64,000 bases of DNA, from the NCBI RefSeq assembly GCF_001458355.1, contig NZ_CYSA01000027.1:1-64000 (forward strand), in the 5' to 3' direction. The DNA is from Thalassovita gelatinovora (GTDB lineage Bacteria > Pseudomonadota > Alphaproteobacteria > Rhodobacterales > Rhodobacteraceae). Shown in pieces: positions 17,690 to 28,301 of the stretch. Made by a program: the position numbers and the translations under genes. The number at the start of each line of letters is the position of its first letter. The first letter of the stretch is position 1. The notes under the pieces were generated by a model that made no database searches, had not been told where the DNA came from, and saw nothing but the letters and a program-made list of their open reading frames with translations.

Positions 17690-18964
17690 TTGACGGAACA
17701 AAGCCAAGGCAGGTGCCCCATTCATAAGTCCGAAACCCCAAGTCTTGATCGTGCCACGCTGCGCCGGTTGCCGCGCGGCATCTGGGCGTTGGGGTTCGTA
17801 TCGCTGTGGATGGATATTTCATCGGAAATGATCCACGCGCTGCTGCCGGTCTATCTGGTGGGGTTCATGGGGGCCTCGATGGTGACGATCGGGTTGATCG
17901 AAGGCTTTGCCGAAGCCATCGCCGCCATCACGAAAGTGTTTTCCGGCGCGTTGAGCGACTGGCTTGGCAAGCGCAAGATCCTTGCGGTGATCGGATACGG
18001 GCTTGCCGCTGTGACCAAGCCGGTGTTTCCGCTGGCCCCGACCATTGGTTGGCTGATCGGGGCGCGGTTCATTGATCGCGTCGGCAAGGGCATACGCGGC
18101 GCACCGCGCGACGCGCTGATCGCCGATATTTCCCCCCGCGATCTGCGCGGGGCCAGTTTCGGCCTGCGTCAAGCGTTGGATACGGTCGGGGCTTTCCTTG
18201 GTCCGGTCATCGCGGTTCTGTTGATGTGGCTGACCGCCGACAACATCCCCGTTGTGTTCTGGATTGCGGTCATCCCGGCCTTTATCTCGGTAGGGTTGCT
18301 GTTCACGCTGGTGCCGGAACCGGAACGGCCCGCCGACATGCCAAAGGTCAAATCCCCGCTCAGCCTGCGGGAATTGCGGCGGTTGGGGCGCGCGTTCTGG
18401 TGGGTCGTCGGCGTGGCGTCGGTCTTTACGCTGGCCCGGTTCAGCGAAGCCTTCCTGATTCTCAAAGCGCATGCCGAAGGGGCCCCCACCGGCCTGATCC
18501 CGGTCGTTTTGGTGGTGATGAACATATTCTATGCCGCCGCCGCCTATCCCGCCGGTGTGTTGTCGGACAACGGGTCACGGTTGCGCGTTCTGGCCTTTGG
18601 GATGGGGCTTTTGGTCGTGGCTGATCTGGTTTTCGTTCTGATCCCGGGATTGACCGGTGTGTTTTTCGGTCTTGCCATCTGGGGCGTACATATGGGGTTC
18701 ACCCAAGGGGTGTTTTCCAGCCTCGTGGCCGATACGGCCCCGGCAGAACTGCGCGGCACCGCCTTTGGCATGTTGAACCTGTTGACTGGGGTGATGATTC
18801 TGTTGGCCAGCGTCATCGCGGGTATTTTGTGGGACAGTGTGGGGCCGAACGGCACTTTCCTTACCGGGGCTGCTCTGGCTGTGCTTGCCCTTGTCGGGAT
18901 GATCCCGCTGCGGCGTGTGCTGCGGTCCAATAAGGCGGCTCAGAGCGGAGCCGACAGCGTCTGA
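17690..18964 (+). CDS. MFS transporter
   Basis: This 424-residue membrane protein has 12 predicted segments and the loop motif DWLGKRKILAVIGYG (motif A type) after helix 2, plus DRVGKGIRGAPRDALIAD, a signature of a family of uncharacterised MFS carriers resembling fosmidomycin-resistance type transporters. The substrate is unknown. The start is TTG 17690 behind GGTGGGG; no ATG fits before the first membrane helix. It may be co-transcribed with ubiK. Confidence 0.82.
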   Translation: MTEQSQGRCPIHKSETPSLDRATLRRLPRGIWALGFVSLWMDISSEMIHALLPVYLVGFMGASMVTIGLIEGFAEAIAAITKVFSGALSDWLGKRKILAVIGYGLAAVTKPVFPLAPTIGWLIGARFIDRVGKGIRGAPRDALIADISPRDLRGASFGLRQALDTVGAFLGPVIAVLLMWLTADNIPVVFWIAVIPAFISVGLLFTLVPEPERPADMPKVKSPLSLRELRRLGRAFWWVVGVASVFTLARFSEAFLILKAHAEGAPTGLIPVVLVVMNIFYAAAAYPAGVLSDNGSRLRVLAFGMGLLVVADLVFVLIPGLTGVFFGLAIWGVHMGFTQGVFSSLVADTAPAELRGTAFGMLNLLTGVMILLASVIAGILWDSVGPNGTFLTGAALAVLALVGMIPLRRVLRSNKAAQSGADSV

Positions 18965-19067
18965 ACGGTTGCGGTCCCCCCGGACATGCGGCGACCCAAC
19001 AGCCGAATTGCCCCGGCCATTACAAAGCGGTATCACCGGAACAGAATGATAAAGGACATGTTGGATC

Positions 19068-19586
19068 ATGACGAAACCTGACGATCTGATCTGTGTCGGT
19101 GTTATCGCGGGTGCCTTTGGCGTGCGCGGTGAAGTCCGGCTGAAAAGCTATACCGCCGATCCCGAGGCGATCGAGGATTATAACCCCTTGACCACCGAAG
19201 ACGGCAGCCAAAGCTTCGAGGTCGGCATCCTGCACCAGATCAAGAACGGGCTGTCGGTGCGGCTGACTGCGGTCAGTACCAAGGAACAGGCCGACGCGCT
19301 GAAAGGGGTCAAGCTTTATGTCCCGCGCGACCGGTTGCCTTCGCTGCCTGACGATGAATTCTACCATGCCGACCTGATCGGACTGGACGTGGTCGATACC
19401 GGAGGTACCACGCTGGGTCAGATCAAATCGGTACTCAATCACGGGGCTGGCGATTTGCTGGAAGTCCAGGGTCCGGGGCTGAAGTCTTCGGTTCTGCTGC
19501 CCTTTACCCGGGACGCGGTGCCGACCGTCGACCTGAACCGGGGCCGGGTCATCGCCGACCCGCCGGACGGGTTGTTCCCCGAATGA
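19068..19586 (+). CDS. rimM: 16S rRNA processing protein RimM
   Basis: This 172-residue protein has the N-terminal RimM barrel ([19 protein letters not shown]) and a C-terminal PRC-barrel ([14 protein letters not shown] to [13 protein letters not shown]). It binds ribosomal protein S19 and assists late 30S maturation. It opens the conserved rimM-trmD-rplS block, here interrupted by a sulfotransferase gene that overlaps its stop by four bases. Confidence 0.95.
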   Translation: MTKPDDLICVGVIAGAFGVRGEVRLKSYTADPEAIEDYNPLTTEDGSQSFEVGILHQIKNGLSVRLTAVSTKEQADALKGVKLYVPRDRLPSLPDDEFYHADLIGLDVVDTGGTTLGQIKSVLNHGAGDLLEVQGPGLKSSVLLPFTRDAVPTVDLNRGRVIADPPDGLFPE

Positions 19587-20392
19587 CGAAGGTGATCGTT
19601 CATGCCGGGTTTCACAAAACCGGCACCACCAGCCTGCAACAGCACCTGATCCGGCTGCGCAAACCGCTGAAACCTTTCATGACCTATTACGGCAAGAACG
19701 ATTTCATCGCCGCCGGGACACATGCCCGCAAATACGCGCAAAAACCGTTCTGGCATCGCCGGATCATGTTTCGCCGGGCGTTTCGCCGTTTTCTGGCCGG
19801 TATTCCTGCCGACCCGGTGATTTTCATATCGCGCGAAACATTGGCCGGAACCATGCCGGGCCACCGTGATTGGCGCGGACGGGTGATCCATGATTACGCC
19901 CATTCCGCGGTGCCGATCGGCCGCGAAATCATCCGCGAACTGCGCCGCCGGTTCGGCCCCGATGTCGAGGTTGAATTCCTGCTGACGACGCGGGCCGCCG
20001 ATAAATGGCTGCGTTCGGTCTATGGCCATCTGCTGCGGTCGATCCATCTGACCGAAAGTTACGAGGATTTTCTGGCGCAGTTTATGGGCCTGCCCAATCC
20101 CACCGCCGAAGCCCATCGCATTGCCAATGGATTGCGGCCCTGTAAAACGCATATCATCGCGCTGGAAAACTACACCGGCCACCGTCATGGCCCCGCCGGA
20201 ATGGTGCTTGACCTGATTGGGGTGCCTGAAGCGGTGCAGGACACATTGCCCGCAGCAAAGCGGGAAAATGTCGGTCAGACCAAGCAGCTTGAAGCGGAAT
20301 TTCTGGCCCTCAACCGGTCAGGCAAGCCCAAGGCAGCGCTGCGCAAGAGCAAGGAAAAGATGATCGATAACCATCGCCAGACGCTTGATTGA
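19583..20392 (+). CDS. sulfotransferase family protein
   Basis: This 269-residue protein begins with [16 protein letters not shown], the 5-prime phosphosulfate-binding loop of PAPS-dependent sulfotransferases. A 3-prime phosphate site is suggested by [17 protein letters not shown] near residue 135-150. The acceptor is unknown, and a surface glycan or lipid is plausible. It overlaps rimM (ATGA), so it is translationally coupled into a core translation operon, an odd position that suggests insertion in this lineage. PAPS would come from the Sat-CysC enzyme. Confidence 0.82.
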   Translation: MTKVIVHAGFHKTGTTSLQQHLIRLRKPLKPFMTYYGKNDFIAAGTHARKYAQKPFWHRRIMFRRAFRRFLAGIPADPVIFISRETLAGTMPGHRDWRGRVIHDYAHSAVPIGREIIRELRRRFGPDVEVEFLLTTRAADKWLRSVYGHLLRSIHLTESYEDFLAQFMGLPNPTAEAHRIANGLRPCKTHIIALENYTGHRHGPAGMVLDLIGVPEAVQDTLPAAKRENVGQTKQLEAEFLALNRSGKPKAALRKSKEKMIDNHRQTLD

Positions 20393-20431
20393 GGGTTGTC
20401 GAAAGCCAACCGAACCCGCTAGGACCGCGCT

Positions 20432-21235
20432 ATGACCGACACACCCAAATCCCATGGCCGTAAATCCATCAAGCTGTCTTTGACGCCTCGGCAGTTGATG
20501 ACCCCGTCGCCGACCCTTGCAGGGGTCTGGACCGCGCGGATCATCACGTTGTTCCCGCAGGCCTTTCCCGGTGTTTTGGGTGAAAGCCTGACCGGCAAGG
20601 CGTTGAAAGACGGAAAATGGCAGTTGGAAACCACCGATCTGCGCGATTTCGGCATCGGCAAGCATCGCAATGTCGATGACACCCCTGCCGGTGGCGGGGC
20701 TGGCATGGTGCTGCGCCCCGACGTGTTGGGCAATGCGATCGACCACACGCTGCGCGGCGTTCGGGGGACCCCGCGGTTGGTCTATCTCAGTCCGCGCGGG
20801 CGGCGGTTCGATCAGGCGATGGCGCGGGATTGGTCCGAAGGTGATGGCGTGACGCTGCTGTGTGGCCGGTTCGAAGGGGTCGATCAGCGGGTGCTGGACT
20901 ATTACGGGATCGAAGAGGTCAGTCTTGGCGATTTCGTCCTGACCGGCGGCGAAATCGCGGCACAGGCGATGATCGATGCCACGGTGCGGCTGCTGCCATC
21001 GGTTTTGGGCAATGCCGAAAGCATCGAGGACGAAAGCCATTCGAACGGGTTGCTGGAACATCCGCAATACACCCGGCCCGCCGAATGGAACGGGTTAGAA
21101 ATCCCCGACGTGCTGATGTCCGGCCATCACGGCAAGATCGCACAATGGCGTCACCAGATGGCGGAAGACCTGACCCGGACCCGACGTTCCGACATGTGGG
21201 CGGCCTATCGTGGCAAGTCGGACAACGAACGTTAG
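20432..21235 (+). CDS. trmD: tRNA (guanine-N1)-methyltransferase
   Basis: This 267-residue SPOUT enzyme methylates G37 of tRNAs. Motifs are ARIITLFPQAFPG, DDTPAGGGAGMVL, LCGRFEGVDQRV and LGDFVLTGGE (knot region), then NGLLEHPQYTRP. An N-terminal extension of about 33 residues precedes the normal TrmD start. ATG 20432 is used; starts nearer residue 23 (MTPSPTLAG) are possible. Confidence 0.95.
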   Translation: MTDTPKSHGRKSIKLSLTPRQLMTPSPTLAGVWTARIITLFPQAFPGVLGESLTGKALKDGKWQLETTDLRDFGIGKHRNVDDTPAGGGAGMVLRPDVLGNAIDHTLRGVRGTPRLVYLSPRGRRFDQAMARDWSEGDGVTLLCGRFEGVDQRVLDYYGIEEVSLGDFVLTGGEIAAQAMIDATVRLLPSVLGNAESIEDESHSNGLLEHPQYTRPAEWNGLEIPDVLMSGHHGKIAQWRHQMAEDLTRTRRSDMWAAYRGKSDNER

Positions 21236-21299
21236 GCGGTCGGAACAGCCCGGTTAGCATTGTGTCTGTGCATTTTTTTCGCAGTGACAGGCAACGCCG

Positions 21300-21752
21300 C
21301 TAGTTCAGGATCGCAATCGATGCGTTCAGCACCGAAGCGAAACCGACCCAGGCGGCGTAGGGGATAAACAACCAGGCAGACAGCCGATCCCGCTGCCATG
21401 CTGTTGCGATGAAGCCCAGAACGGTTGCCAGCAGCAGCAAAATGACGACAACGGCCAGCCCGGTTTGCTGCGCGGCAAAGAACGTCGGCGACCACAGGAA
21501 ATTGAGCCCCAGTTGCAACCACCACAATTTCATCTGCCATTCCCCGCGCCCGGAACGCCAACTGCGCCAGCCAGCAATTGCAATCAGGATATAGAGCACC
21601 GACCAGACCGGGCCAAACACCCAGCCCGGCGGGTTGAAGGACGGTTTCACCAACTGCGCATACCATTCGCCCGGCGCGGTTACATAGCCGATGGACAGTC
21701 CCCCGCCCAACACCAGTGCAAGAAAGAGGATCAAGGCAAGTCGTTCTGTCAT
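21300..21752 (-). CDS. TspO/MBR family protein
   Basis: This 150-residue inner-membrane protein has five predicted helices. The TspO signatures are KPSFNPPGWVFGPVW and WYAQLVKP, with LWWLQLGLNFLWSPTFF in helix 3. It binds tetrapyrroles and is a sensor of photosynthesis and oxygen state in Rhodobacter. ATG 21752 places the first helix at the N-terminus; a further in-frame ATG at 21788 would add 12 polar residues. Confidence 0.88.
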   Translation of the reverse strand: MTERLALILFLALVLGGGLSIGYVTAPGEWYAQLVKPSFNPPGWVFGPVWSVLYILIAIAGWRSWRSGRGEWQMKLWWLQLGLNFLWSPTFFAAQQTGLAVVVILLLLATVLGFIATAWQRDRLSAWLFIPYAAWVGFASVLNASIAILN

Positions 21753-22028
21753 GGCACGGTCGATCCTGTTCTTGTGTCGCCCGATCATTGCCGGGCAGTG
21801 GGCCGCGTCTAAGGCGCGATCACGGCAGCGCGAAGGGTCACTTTGTCGAGGCTGTCAGCCTAGCCGCTGATCGCCGCTGTTGGCAATCTGTCGATCACCT
21901 GGTTTCTGAATTGCCAGGGCGGTTTCAAATCCGTGCTGATCGGCCTTGGGGGTATGGCAGGGGATTGCAGCCCTGCGCCCGGTGGTGAATAGTTCGACCA
22001 GCCCAAATTGAACGAAGGAGATTGAGCA

Positions 22029-22364
22029 GTGGCAGGTAAGTTCGAGCTTTACACCGACAAGGCCGGGGAATTCCGGTTCCGCCTGAAAGCGGGCAACGGT
22101 GAAATCATTCTGGCCAGCGAAGGCTACAAGCAACGCGCCAGTGCCGAGAACGGCATCGCATCGGTCAAGAAAAACGCCCCCGAAGATGCGCGTTACGAGC
22201 GTAAGGAAACCAAGTCGGGTAAGCACATGTTCAACCTGAAAGCCACCAATGGCCAGGTGATCGGCACCTCGGAAAGCTATGAAAGCACCTCGGGGCGCGA
22301 CAATGGTATTGAATCGGTCAAGAAAAACGCGCCGGACGCGGATATCAAAGACCTGACCGCCTGA
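22029..22364 (+). CDS. YegP family protein (tandem DUF1508)
   Basis: This 111-residue protein is made of two DUF1508 repeats: FELYTDKAGEFRFRLKAGNGE then GYKQRASAENGIASVKKNA, and again MFNLKATNGQVIGTSE then NGIESVKKNA. The family (UPF0339, YegP) has no proven biochemical role. The start is GTG 22029 behind AAGGAG. The spacer 21789-22028 before it holds no other gene I can support. Confidence 0.88.
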   Translation: MAGKFELYTDKAGEFRFRLKAGNGEIILASEGYKQRASAENGIASVKKNAPEDARYERKETKSGKHMFNLKATNGQVIGTSESYESTSGRDNGIESVKKNAPDADIKDLTA

Positions 22365-22646
22365 GCCGGACCCCTGTCGGGCCTTTCTGCCAATGCCGCA
22401 GAAAGGCCTTGATCCTTTGCCCCCCCGCCCCTATACACCGCCCGTTCGGAGCCGGAATCGGCTGTCGGACATATTGGGTATGGAGAGGTGCTTCTTCGGC
22501 ATCAGCAACGGTCAGCCCGATAGCGAACAAGAAGAACGACCTGAACTCTGGCGGGCGCGGCAAGCGGACCCGGTCGAAGGCCGAGAGCTCTGAGGACGGC
22601 ACATTACCTTTGCGGAACAACCGCAAGCAAAATAGGAGAGGATCAG

Positions 22647-23030
22647 ATGGATCTGATCGCACAGCTGGAGGCGGAACAAGTTGCCGCCCTGGGGAAAACC
22701 ATCCCCGATTTCAAAGCCGGTGATACCATTCGCGTCGGTTACAAAGTGACCGAAGGCACCCGCAGCCGGGTGCAGAATTACGAAGGCGTCTGCATCAGCC
22801 GTAAAAACGGTTCGGGCATTGCCGGGTCGTTCACCGTCCGCAAGATTTCGTTCGGCGAAGGCGTGGAACGTGTGTTCCCGCTCCACTCGACCAACATCGA
22901 ATCGATCGAAGTTGTTCGTCGTGGCCGCGTCCGTCGCGCCAAACTTTACTATCTGCGCGCACGTCGCGGTAAATCCGCCCGGATCGCAGAAGTCACCAAC
23001 TACAAGCCCAAATCGGGCGCACAAGCGTAA
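22647..23030 (+). CDS. rplS: 50S ribosomal protein L19
   Basis: This 127-residue L19 has [30 protein letters not shown] and [17 protein letters not shown], all L19 signatures. It lies at the 30S-50S interface. A small hairpin TTGCGG-AACAA-CCGCAA (22610-22626) sits just before its GGAGAGG ribosome site, so leader control is possible. The terminal SGAQA tail is normal. rpmE follows 11 bases later. Confidence 0.97.
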   Translation: MDLIAQLEAEQVAALGKTIPDFKAGDTIRVGYKVTEGTRSRVQNYEGVCISRKNGSGIAGSFTVRKISFGEGVERVFPLHSTNIESIEVVRRGRVRRAKLYYLRARRGKSARIAEVTNYKPKSGAQA

Positions 23031-23041
23031 GGAGCGGAACG

Positions 23042-23263
23042 ATGAAAGACGGTATCCACCCCGAATATCACTTCATCGAAGTGAAAATGACCGACGGCAC
23101 GATGTTGACCATGCGCTCGACCTGGGGCGCAGAAGGCGACACCTTGGCGCTGGACATCGATCCGACCGTTCACCCGGCATGGACCGGCGGCACGTCGCGC
23201 CTGCTGGATGCTGGCGGCCGCGTGTCCAAGTTCAAGAACAAATATGCAGGTCTGGGCTTCTAA
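23042..23263 (+). CDS. rpmE: 50S ribosomal protein L31
   Basis: This 73-residue L31 contains no cysteines, so it is the zinc-independent (C-minus) form. Signatures are GIHPEYHFI and the C-terminal [17 protein letters not shown]. It is co-transcribed with rplS; a strong terminator follows. Confidence 0.96.
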   Translation: MKDGIHPEYHFIEVKMTDGTMLTMRSTWGAEGDTLALDIDPTVHPAWTGGTSRLLDAGGRVSKFKNKYAGLGF

Positions 23264-23286
23264 GCTTTTTCCTGACCGACGAAAAG

Positions 23287-23314
23287 AAAGCCCCGCCATT
23301 GGCGGGGCTTTTTG
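23287..23314 (+). terminator. rho-independent terminator after rpmE
   Basis: AAAGCCCCGCC pairs with GGCGGGGCTTT with a three-base loop, followed by TTTTGTTT. It ends the rplS-rpmE transcript and can also act for the convergent minus-strand gene. Confidence 0.9.
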
Positions 23315-23375
23315 TTTGGGGTGAGGATATGTTTGGTCGTGATCCGAACTGCCCTGCATAAGCGCAGTTTTTTGA

Positions 23376-24620
23376 CTAACGCAAAATCCCCGGATCGGTT
23401 CCGAGGTCCAGCCCCGGAAACACCGCCTGTTCCAGCACCGACCGGTCGAACCCATAAAGCCCGCGCATCGCCCAACCGGCATAGGCGCGCACATCCCGCG
23501 TCGGCATCAGGTCGCGGCGTTGATAGAGATCCGCTTCGCTCAACCCCGGCCAATCTCCGTAAACCTTGCCGCCGCGCACCGTGCCGCCGGCCAGCAGCAT
23601 TGCCCCGCCGGTGCCGTGATCGGTGCCCTTGGTGCCGTTTTCGCGCACCGTGCGGCCGAATTCGGTCATCGCCAGAACCGTGGTTTTCTTCCACTGCGGG
23701 CCCAGTTCCGCCTTCAGGGTCAGGATCGCTTGCGACAGTTGGCCCAACGCGCGCGGCAGCGCCCTTTGCTGCCCGTCATGGGTATCCCATCCGCCAATGG
23801 AAAACGCCGCGATCCTTGTGTCGGCCTTCAACCGCTGGGCGGTGAATTCGGCGATCAATTCTATCCCCTTGGCCTTGCCCTTGGGGCGCGCGTCCATGGT
23901 GGCCATGTCCGACATCCCTGACATCCCGTCCACCGCCATCATCGCGTTTTCTGCCATCGTTTGCATCGAACCCGACAGCGCCTGCGCCTCGGCGAAGGCA
24001 TCTCGGAACAACGGATCGTCATGCATCACCAATTCGGCCAGCCGCACCGCTTGCGGGCTGAGACCCAGACTGATGTCGGGCGACCAGTTGGCCACCGGGG
24101 CCGCGCCGGTCAGCAGCAACATGTTGTCATGCCCGATCGAATAGGCGGTTTCCGCTTCGACCCCCGGCACGCTTTGCAGCAGCCGGTTCAGCCAGCCGTC
24201 GCGCCCCGCCGCCGAACCCAGCGTCGCGGTGCCCGCCTCCAGCAGATCCTGACCGTCGAAATGGCTGCGCTTGTCGCGGTAGGGGGTGGACACCGCGTGC
24301 ACAAACCCCAGATCGCGGGCCTGCCACAGCGGGTAAAGCGGCGCCAGCGCGGGATGCAGCGCGAAAAAACCGTCCAGATCCAGCGCCCCGGCTGCGGGGC
24401 CAGCCGTCAGGGTGCGGCGCAAGCCGGGAAAGGATGGATCGCCGTAAGGCTGCACCACGTCCAGCCCATCCATCGCGCCGCGTAGGATGATGACCACCAG
24501 TCGCTGATCCCAAGGGGCCGCGGCCAGGCTGATCGGTGTCAACAACGGGCTGGCCGCCGCCGAACAGCCCAGGATCGCGGATCGGGTCAGAAAGGCGCGG
24601 CGCGACAGCGATGCGGTCAT
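23376..24620 (-). CDS. DUF1501 domain protein, Tat-exported
   Basis: This 414-residue protein has an N-terminal twin-arginine signal (SRRAFLTRS, then a hydrophobic stretch to about residue 34). The DUF1501 domain shows LVVIILRGAMDGLD and GWDTHDGQ, then TEFGRTVRENGTKGTDHG, typical metal/sulfatase-like motifs of this superfamily. It is exported to the periplasm. It is preceded 10 bases upstream by a DUF1800 gene, a pair found together across many bacteria with unknown role. Confidence 0.9.
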   Translation of the reverse strand: MTASLSRRAFLTRSAILGCSAAASPLLTPISLAAAPWDQRLVVIILRGAMDGLDVVQPYGDPSFPGLRRTLTAGPAAGALDLDGFFALHPALAPLYPLWQARDLGFVHAVSTPYRDKRSHFDGQDLLEAGTATLGSAAGRDGWLNRLLQSVPGVEAETAYSIGHDNMLLLTGAAPVANWSPDISLGLSPQAVRLAELVMHDDPLFRDAFAEAQALSGSMQTMAENAMMAVDGMSGMSDMATMDARPKGKAKGIELIAEFTAQRLKADTRIAAFSIGGWDTHDGQQRALPRALGQLSQAILTLKAELGPQWKKTTVLAMTEFGRTVRENGTKGTDHGTGGAMLLAGGTVRGGKVYGDWPGLSEADLYQRRDLMPTRDVRAYAGWAMRGLYGFDRSVLEQAVFPGLDLGTDPGILR

Positions 24621-24630
24621 GGGCTTGTTC

Positions 24631-26031
24631 CTATTTCCGTTGAAAGGCGGGCGAGGCCAGGATCAGCGCGATCCCGACCCGCCGGTTTTCTGCCGCCTTG
24701 GCCGCGAACTGCACCGGTTCTGGGGCCCAGCGTCCCAAGGCATCGGTGACAAAGTGGCGTGGATCAGGCAGCGGGTTGCGCAGCTTGGCGGGGACCGACA
24801 TCGCCCAGTCGATCCGCGCGGTCAATCCCTGCGGGGTCAACCACGCGGTGTCCACTTCGGTCCAGCCATCGGGGCCCAGCGGGGCCTGCCATGGCTGCCC
24901 CATCAATTGCAACGGTTTCAGGAACAACCGGATCACCAGTTTTTCGTGCTGGTCGCCAGTTTCGACCGTGCTGAAGACCTGCGGATCGACCGCCAGCGCC
25001 CGCATCGTGGAGGCGATGAATTCATCCGGTAGTTTGATATTTCCCGGTTCGGGTTGCCAAGCGGCGGGGTGGGTCAGCAAGGCGTCGTAAACCTGCGCCA
25101 GATCGCCGCCGGTATCGCGGTAGCGCTGTGCCAGCGCCTGCACCAGATCGGGATCGGGCGTGTCGGACACGAAATGCACCGCCAATTTGCGCGCGATGTG
25201 CTGCGCGGTGGCGGGATGGGCTGCCAGATCTTCCAGCACGGCGCGGATATCGCCCAATCCCGGCTGTCCGCCGCCATAGGTTTTGCCCAACACGGTTTCG
25301 GTCCCCGGTTCTGCAAAATCCTTGCGGAACTTGGTGCCGTCCTGCGCCGAATAGGTCAGTCCGGTCAGCAATTCGGCCAACTGCCGCACATCGGCTTGGC
25401 CATACGGCGCACCAACCCCCAGCGTGTGCAATTCCAACAGTTCGCGCGCCAGATTTTCGTTCAGCCCCGCCTTTGCTCCACGCTTTTCCGCCCTGCGGCT
25501 GCCGGGGCCCATGGAATTTTCCTGATCGAGATAATGCACCATCAGCGGGCTGGTGGTGACAGCGTATAACAGATCGGCAAAGCGCCCGGTCAGGTGCGGC
25601 CTGATCGCGTCTTCGATATAGGGCGTGGTGCCGCGTTTCAGCAGCCCGGCCTTGCCCTGCGCGGTGAAATGATCGGCCCAGAAGGCCGACAGTCTTTCGC
25701 GGAAGCCGTCCCCGGTCCAGACCCGGCGCAGCATCGTTTGCACCAGCCAGTGCCGGTGTTGCTGCCGCGCATCCTTCTTGATCAGCTTCAATTGTTTTTG
25801 CAGGGCTTTGCCCGCATCGGTGCCGCGCAGCTTCTTGAAGTCTTTGCGGATCATCTGAGCGTCGTGCATTCGGCCGAGGAAGATCGAAAACGGCTCGACC
25901 GGGAATTGCGCGGCGATGTCGTCCGACGCTTGTAACCGGGTCAGCATATCCGCCACCGATTCCGGTGCCGCCCGTCGCGGCGACAGTCCGTAGCCAAACC
26001 GTTTTTCCGCCAGAATGGGATCGAATGTCAC
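24631..26031 (-). CDS. DUF1800 domain protein
   Basis: This 466-residue protein has the DUF1800 layout: N-terminal RFGYGLSPR, then FWADHFTAQG, NENLARELLELHTLGVG and the YTQADVRQLAELLTG-like AELLTGLTY segment, ending with a helical domain (RKLAVHFVSD). No clear signal peptide is seen. It is first of a two-gene operon with DUF1501. The pair is often linked to exported multi-protein assemblies, but the function is unproven. Confidence 0.9.
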   Translation of the reverse strand: MTFDPILAEKRFGYGLSPRRAAPESVADMLTRLQASDDIAAQFPVEPFSIFLGRMHDAQMIRKDFKKLRGTDAGKALQKQLKLIKKDARQQHRHWLVQTMLRRVWTGDGFRERLSAFWADHFTAQGKAGLLKRGTTPYIEDAIRPHLTGRFADLLYAVTTSPLMVHYLDQENSMGPGSRRAEKRGAKAGLNENLARELLELHTLGVGAPYGQADVRQLAELLTGLTYSAQDGTKFRKDFAEPGTETVLGKTYGGGQPGLGDIRAVLEDLAAHPATAQHIARKLAVHFVSDTPDPDLVQALAQRYRDTGGDLAQVYDALLTHPAAWQPEPGNIKLPDEFIASTMRALAVDPQVFSTVETGDQHEKLVIRLFLKPLQLMGQPWQAPLGPDGWTEVDTAWLTPQGLTARIDWAMSVPAKLRNPLPDPRHFVTDALGRWAPEPVQFAAKAAENRRVGIALILASPAFQRK

Positions 26032-26142
26032 TGATTTGCCTCCGGCACCCGCCTGTTGCGAAGATAGTGCAGGAAACGCGCCATGCCATCTTAAAACCGT
26101 GTCGGGCTAATCCTTTTCGGCGGCGCTTTGCCGGTCAGATGC

Positions 26143-26174
26143 AAAAAGGCCCGACGGCGTATTGCCATCGGGCC
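26143..26174 (-). terminator. rho-independent terminator of aspS
   Basis: On the minus strand GGCCCGATGGC pairs with GCCGTCGGGCC around a short loop and is followed by TTTTT. It begins 24 bases after the aspS stop. Confidence 0.88.
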
Positions 26175-26197
26175 CAATCGTTCGCTGTGACCGGACC

Positions 26198-28048
26198 TTA
26201 GTCCTGCGGGATGACCCGCAGGCCCAGTTCCATCAACTGATCCGACGTCGGATCGCTGGGCGCGTTCATCATCAGGTCTTCGGCGCGCTGGTTCATTGGG
26301 AACATCACCACTTCGCGGATATTCGCTTCGTCGGCCAGCAGCATCACGATGCGGTCGACACCGGCGGCACAGCCACCGTGCGGCGGGGCGCCGTATTTGA
26401 ACGCGTTGACCATTCCGCCGAAGCGTTTCATCACTTCGTCCTTGCCGTAACCGGCCAGTTCGAACGCCTTGAACATGATTTCCGGCTTGTGGTTCCGGAT
26501 CGCGCCCGACACCAATTCGTAGCCGTTACAGGCCAGATCGTACTGATAGCCCTTCACATGCAGCGGATCGCCCAACAGGGCGTCCAAGCCGCCCTGCGGC
26601 ATCGAGAACGGGTTGTGGTCGAAATCCAGACCGCCGTTTTCTTCGTCGAGCTGGAAAATCGGGAAATCGACGATCCAAGCAAAGGCGAAACGGTCCTTGT
26701 CGATCAGGCCCAGGTCTTCGCCGATCACGTTGCGGGCACGGCCCGCGACCGGTTCGAAGGCTTTCGGTTTGCCACCAAGGAAGAAGGCCGCGTCACCGAC
26801 GCCAAGGCCCAGTTGCTGACGGATCGCTTCGGTGCGTTCTGGGCCGATGTTTTTCGCCAGCGGTCCGGCGGCTTCCATGCCACCTTCGACTTCGCCGGAT
26901 TTCAGCTTGGCTTGCGCTTCTTTCACCGGAATGCCCAGCTCTTGCGCCACGGAATCCGCGGTCTTTTCCCGCCAGAAGATATAGCCCATGCCGGGCAGAC
27001 CTTCTTGTTGTGCGAATTTGTTCATCCGGTCACAGAATTTGCGGCTACCGCCGGTGGGGGCGGGGATGGCGCGGATTTCGGTGCCATCCTGTTCCAAAAG
27101 GCTGGCGAAGATGGCGAAACCGGACCCGGCGAAATGCTCGGATACGATCTGCATCTTGATCGGGTTGCGCAGATCGGGTTTGTCGGTGCCGTACCACAGG
27201 GCCGCGTCGGCATGGGAAATCTGCGGCCAGTCGGTATCGACTTTGCGACCGCCGCCGAATTCTTCGAACACGCCTTGCAGCACCGGTTCGATCGTGTCGA
27301 ACACATCCTGCTGGCTGACAAAGGACATTTCCATGTCGAGCTGATAGAAATCGGTGGGCGACCGGTCGGCGCGGGGGTCTTCGTCGCGGAAACAGGGCGC
27401 GATCTGGAAATACTTGTCGAACCCGGCGACCATCATCAGCTGTTTGAACTGCTGCGGGGCCTGCGGCAGCGCATAGAACTTGCCTGGATGCAGACGCGAC
27501 GGCACCAGGAAGTCGCGCGCGCCTTCGGGGCTGGAGGCGGTGATGATCGGGGTCTGATATTCGCGGAAACCCTGATCCCACATCCGTTTGCGCATCGACA
27601 TCACCACGTCAGAGCGCAGTTTCATGTTGGTTTGCATCGCTTCGCGGCGCAGGTCGAGGAAGCGGTATTTCAGGCGGGTTTCTTCGGGGTATTCCTGATC
27701 GCCGAACACCATCAGCGGCAATTCATCCGCCGCGCCCAGAATTTCGAGATCGCGCACGAAGACTTCGATCTCGCCGGTGGGCAGTCCCGGATTCACCAGG
27801 CTTTCGTCGCGCGCCAGAACGTTGCCGTCGATACGGATACACCATTCGGACCGGACCTTGTCCAGTTCGGCAAAAACCGGGCTGTCGCCGTCGGCGATTA
27901 CCTGTGTCATGCCGTAATGGTCGCGCAGGTCGATGAACAACACGCCGCCATGATCGCGGACCCGATGGACCCAGCCCGACAGACGGACGGTTTCACCCAC
28001 ATGGGCCTTGTTCAGTTCGGCGCAGGTATGGCTGCGGAAAGTGTGCAT
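26198..28048 (-). CDS. aspS: aspartate--tRNA ligase
   Basis: This 616-residue class II synthetase has an N-terminal OB-fold anticodon domain ([20 protein letters not shown]), then the catalytic core with [47 protein letters not shown] (motif 2), the bacterial GAD insertion, and motif 3 [13 protein letters not shown]. Charging of tRNA-Asn as well as tRNA-Asp cannot be excluded. It is divergent from carB. Confidence 0.97.
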   Translation of the reverse strand: MHTFRSHTCAELNKAHVGETVRLSGWVHRVRDHGGVLFIDLRDHYGMTQVIADGDSPVFAELDKVRSEWCIRIDGNVLARDESLVNPGLPTGEIEVFVRDLEILGAADELPLMVFGDQEYPEETRLKYRFLDLRREAMQTNMKLRSDVVMSMRKRMWDQGFREYQTPIITASSPEGARDFLVPSRLHPGKFYALPQAPQQFKQLMMVAGFDKYFQIAPCFRDEDPRADRSPTDFYQLDMEMSFVSQQDVFDTIEPVLQGVFEEFGGGRKVDTDWPQISHADAALWYGTDKPDLRNPIKMQIVSEHFAGSGFAIFASLLEQDGTEIRAIPAPTGGSRKFCDRMNKFAQQEGLPGMGYIFWREKTADSVAQELGIPVKEAQAKLKSGEVEGGMEAAGPLAKNIGPERTEAIRQQLGLGVGDAAFFLGGKPKAFEPVAGRARNVIGEDLGLIDKDRFAFAWIVDFPIFQLDEENGGLDFDHNPFSMPQGGLDALLGDPLHVKGYQYDLACNGYELVSGAIRNHKPEIMFKAFELAGYGKDEVMKRFGGMVNAFKYGAPPHGGCAAGVDRIVMLLADEANIREVVMFPMNQRAEDLMMNAPSDPTSDQLMELGLRVIPQD

Positions 28049-28301
28049 GGTTTGACCTTTCGTCAGGCGTCGTCGGCGCGCCCACGCGCGCGGAATTCAT
28101 CCGGGCCGATACACCTTTTTGTGCCCCGGATGTCAAGCGCAAGGCCCAAAAGACAGGTCAAATCGACCCTTCCGCTTCGCCGGATCGCCAAGAGTCCGTC
28201 CGATTGCCCCGTGCGCTGTGCACCACGGTGCCGGGAACGGCCAACCCATCGGTTTTGTCGGGCAGGTGCCGGTGCAGGCAACAGATGTTTGCCGTTGCCT
28301 C

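Noticed and set aside
22393-22593. 66-codon plus-strand frame upstream of rplS
   Set aside because: No ribosome site and no protein-like composition; the region is more likely the rplS leader.
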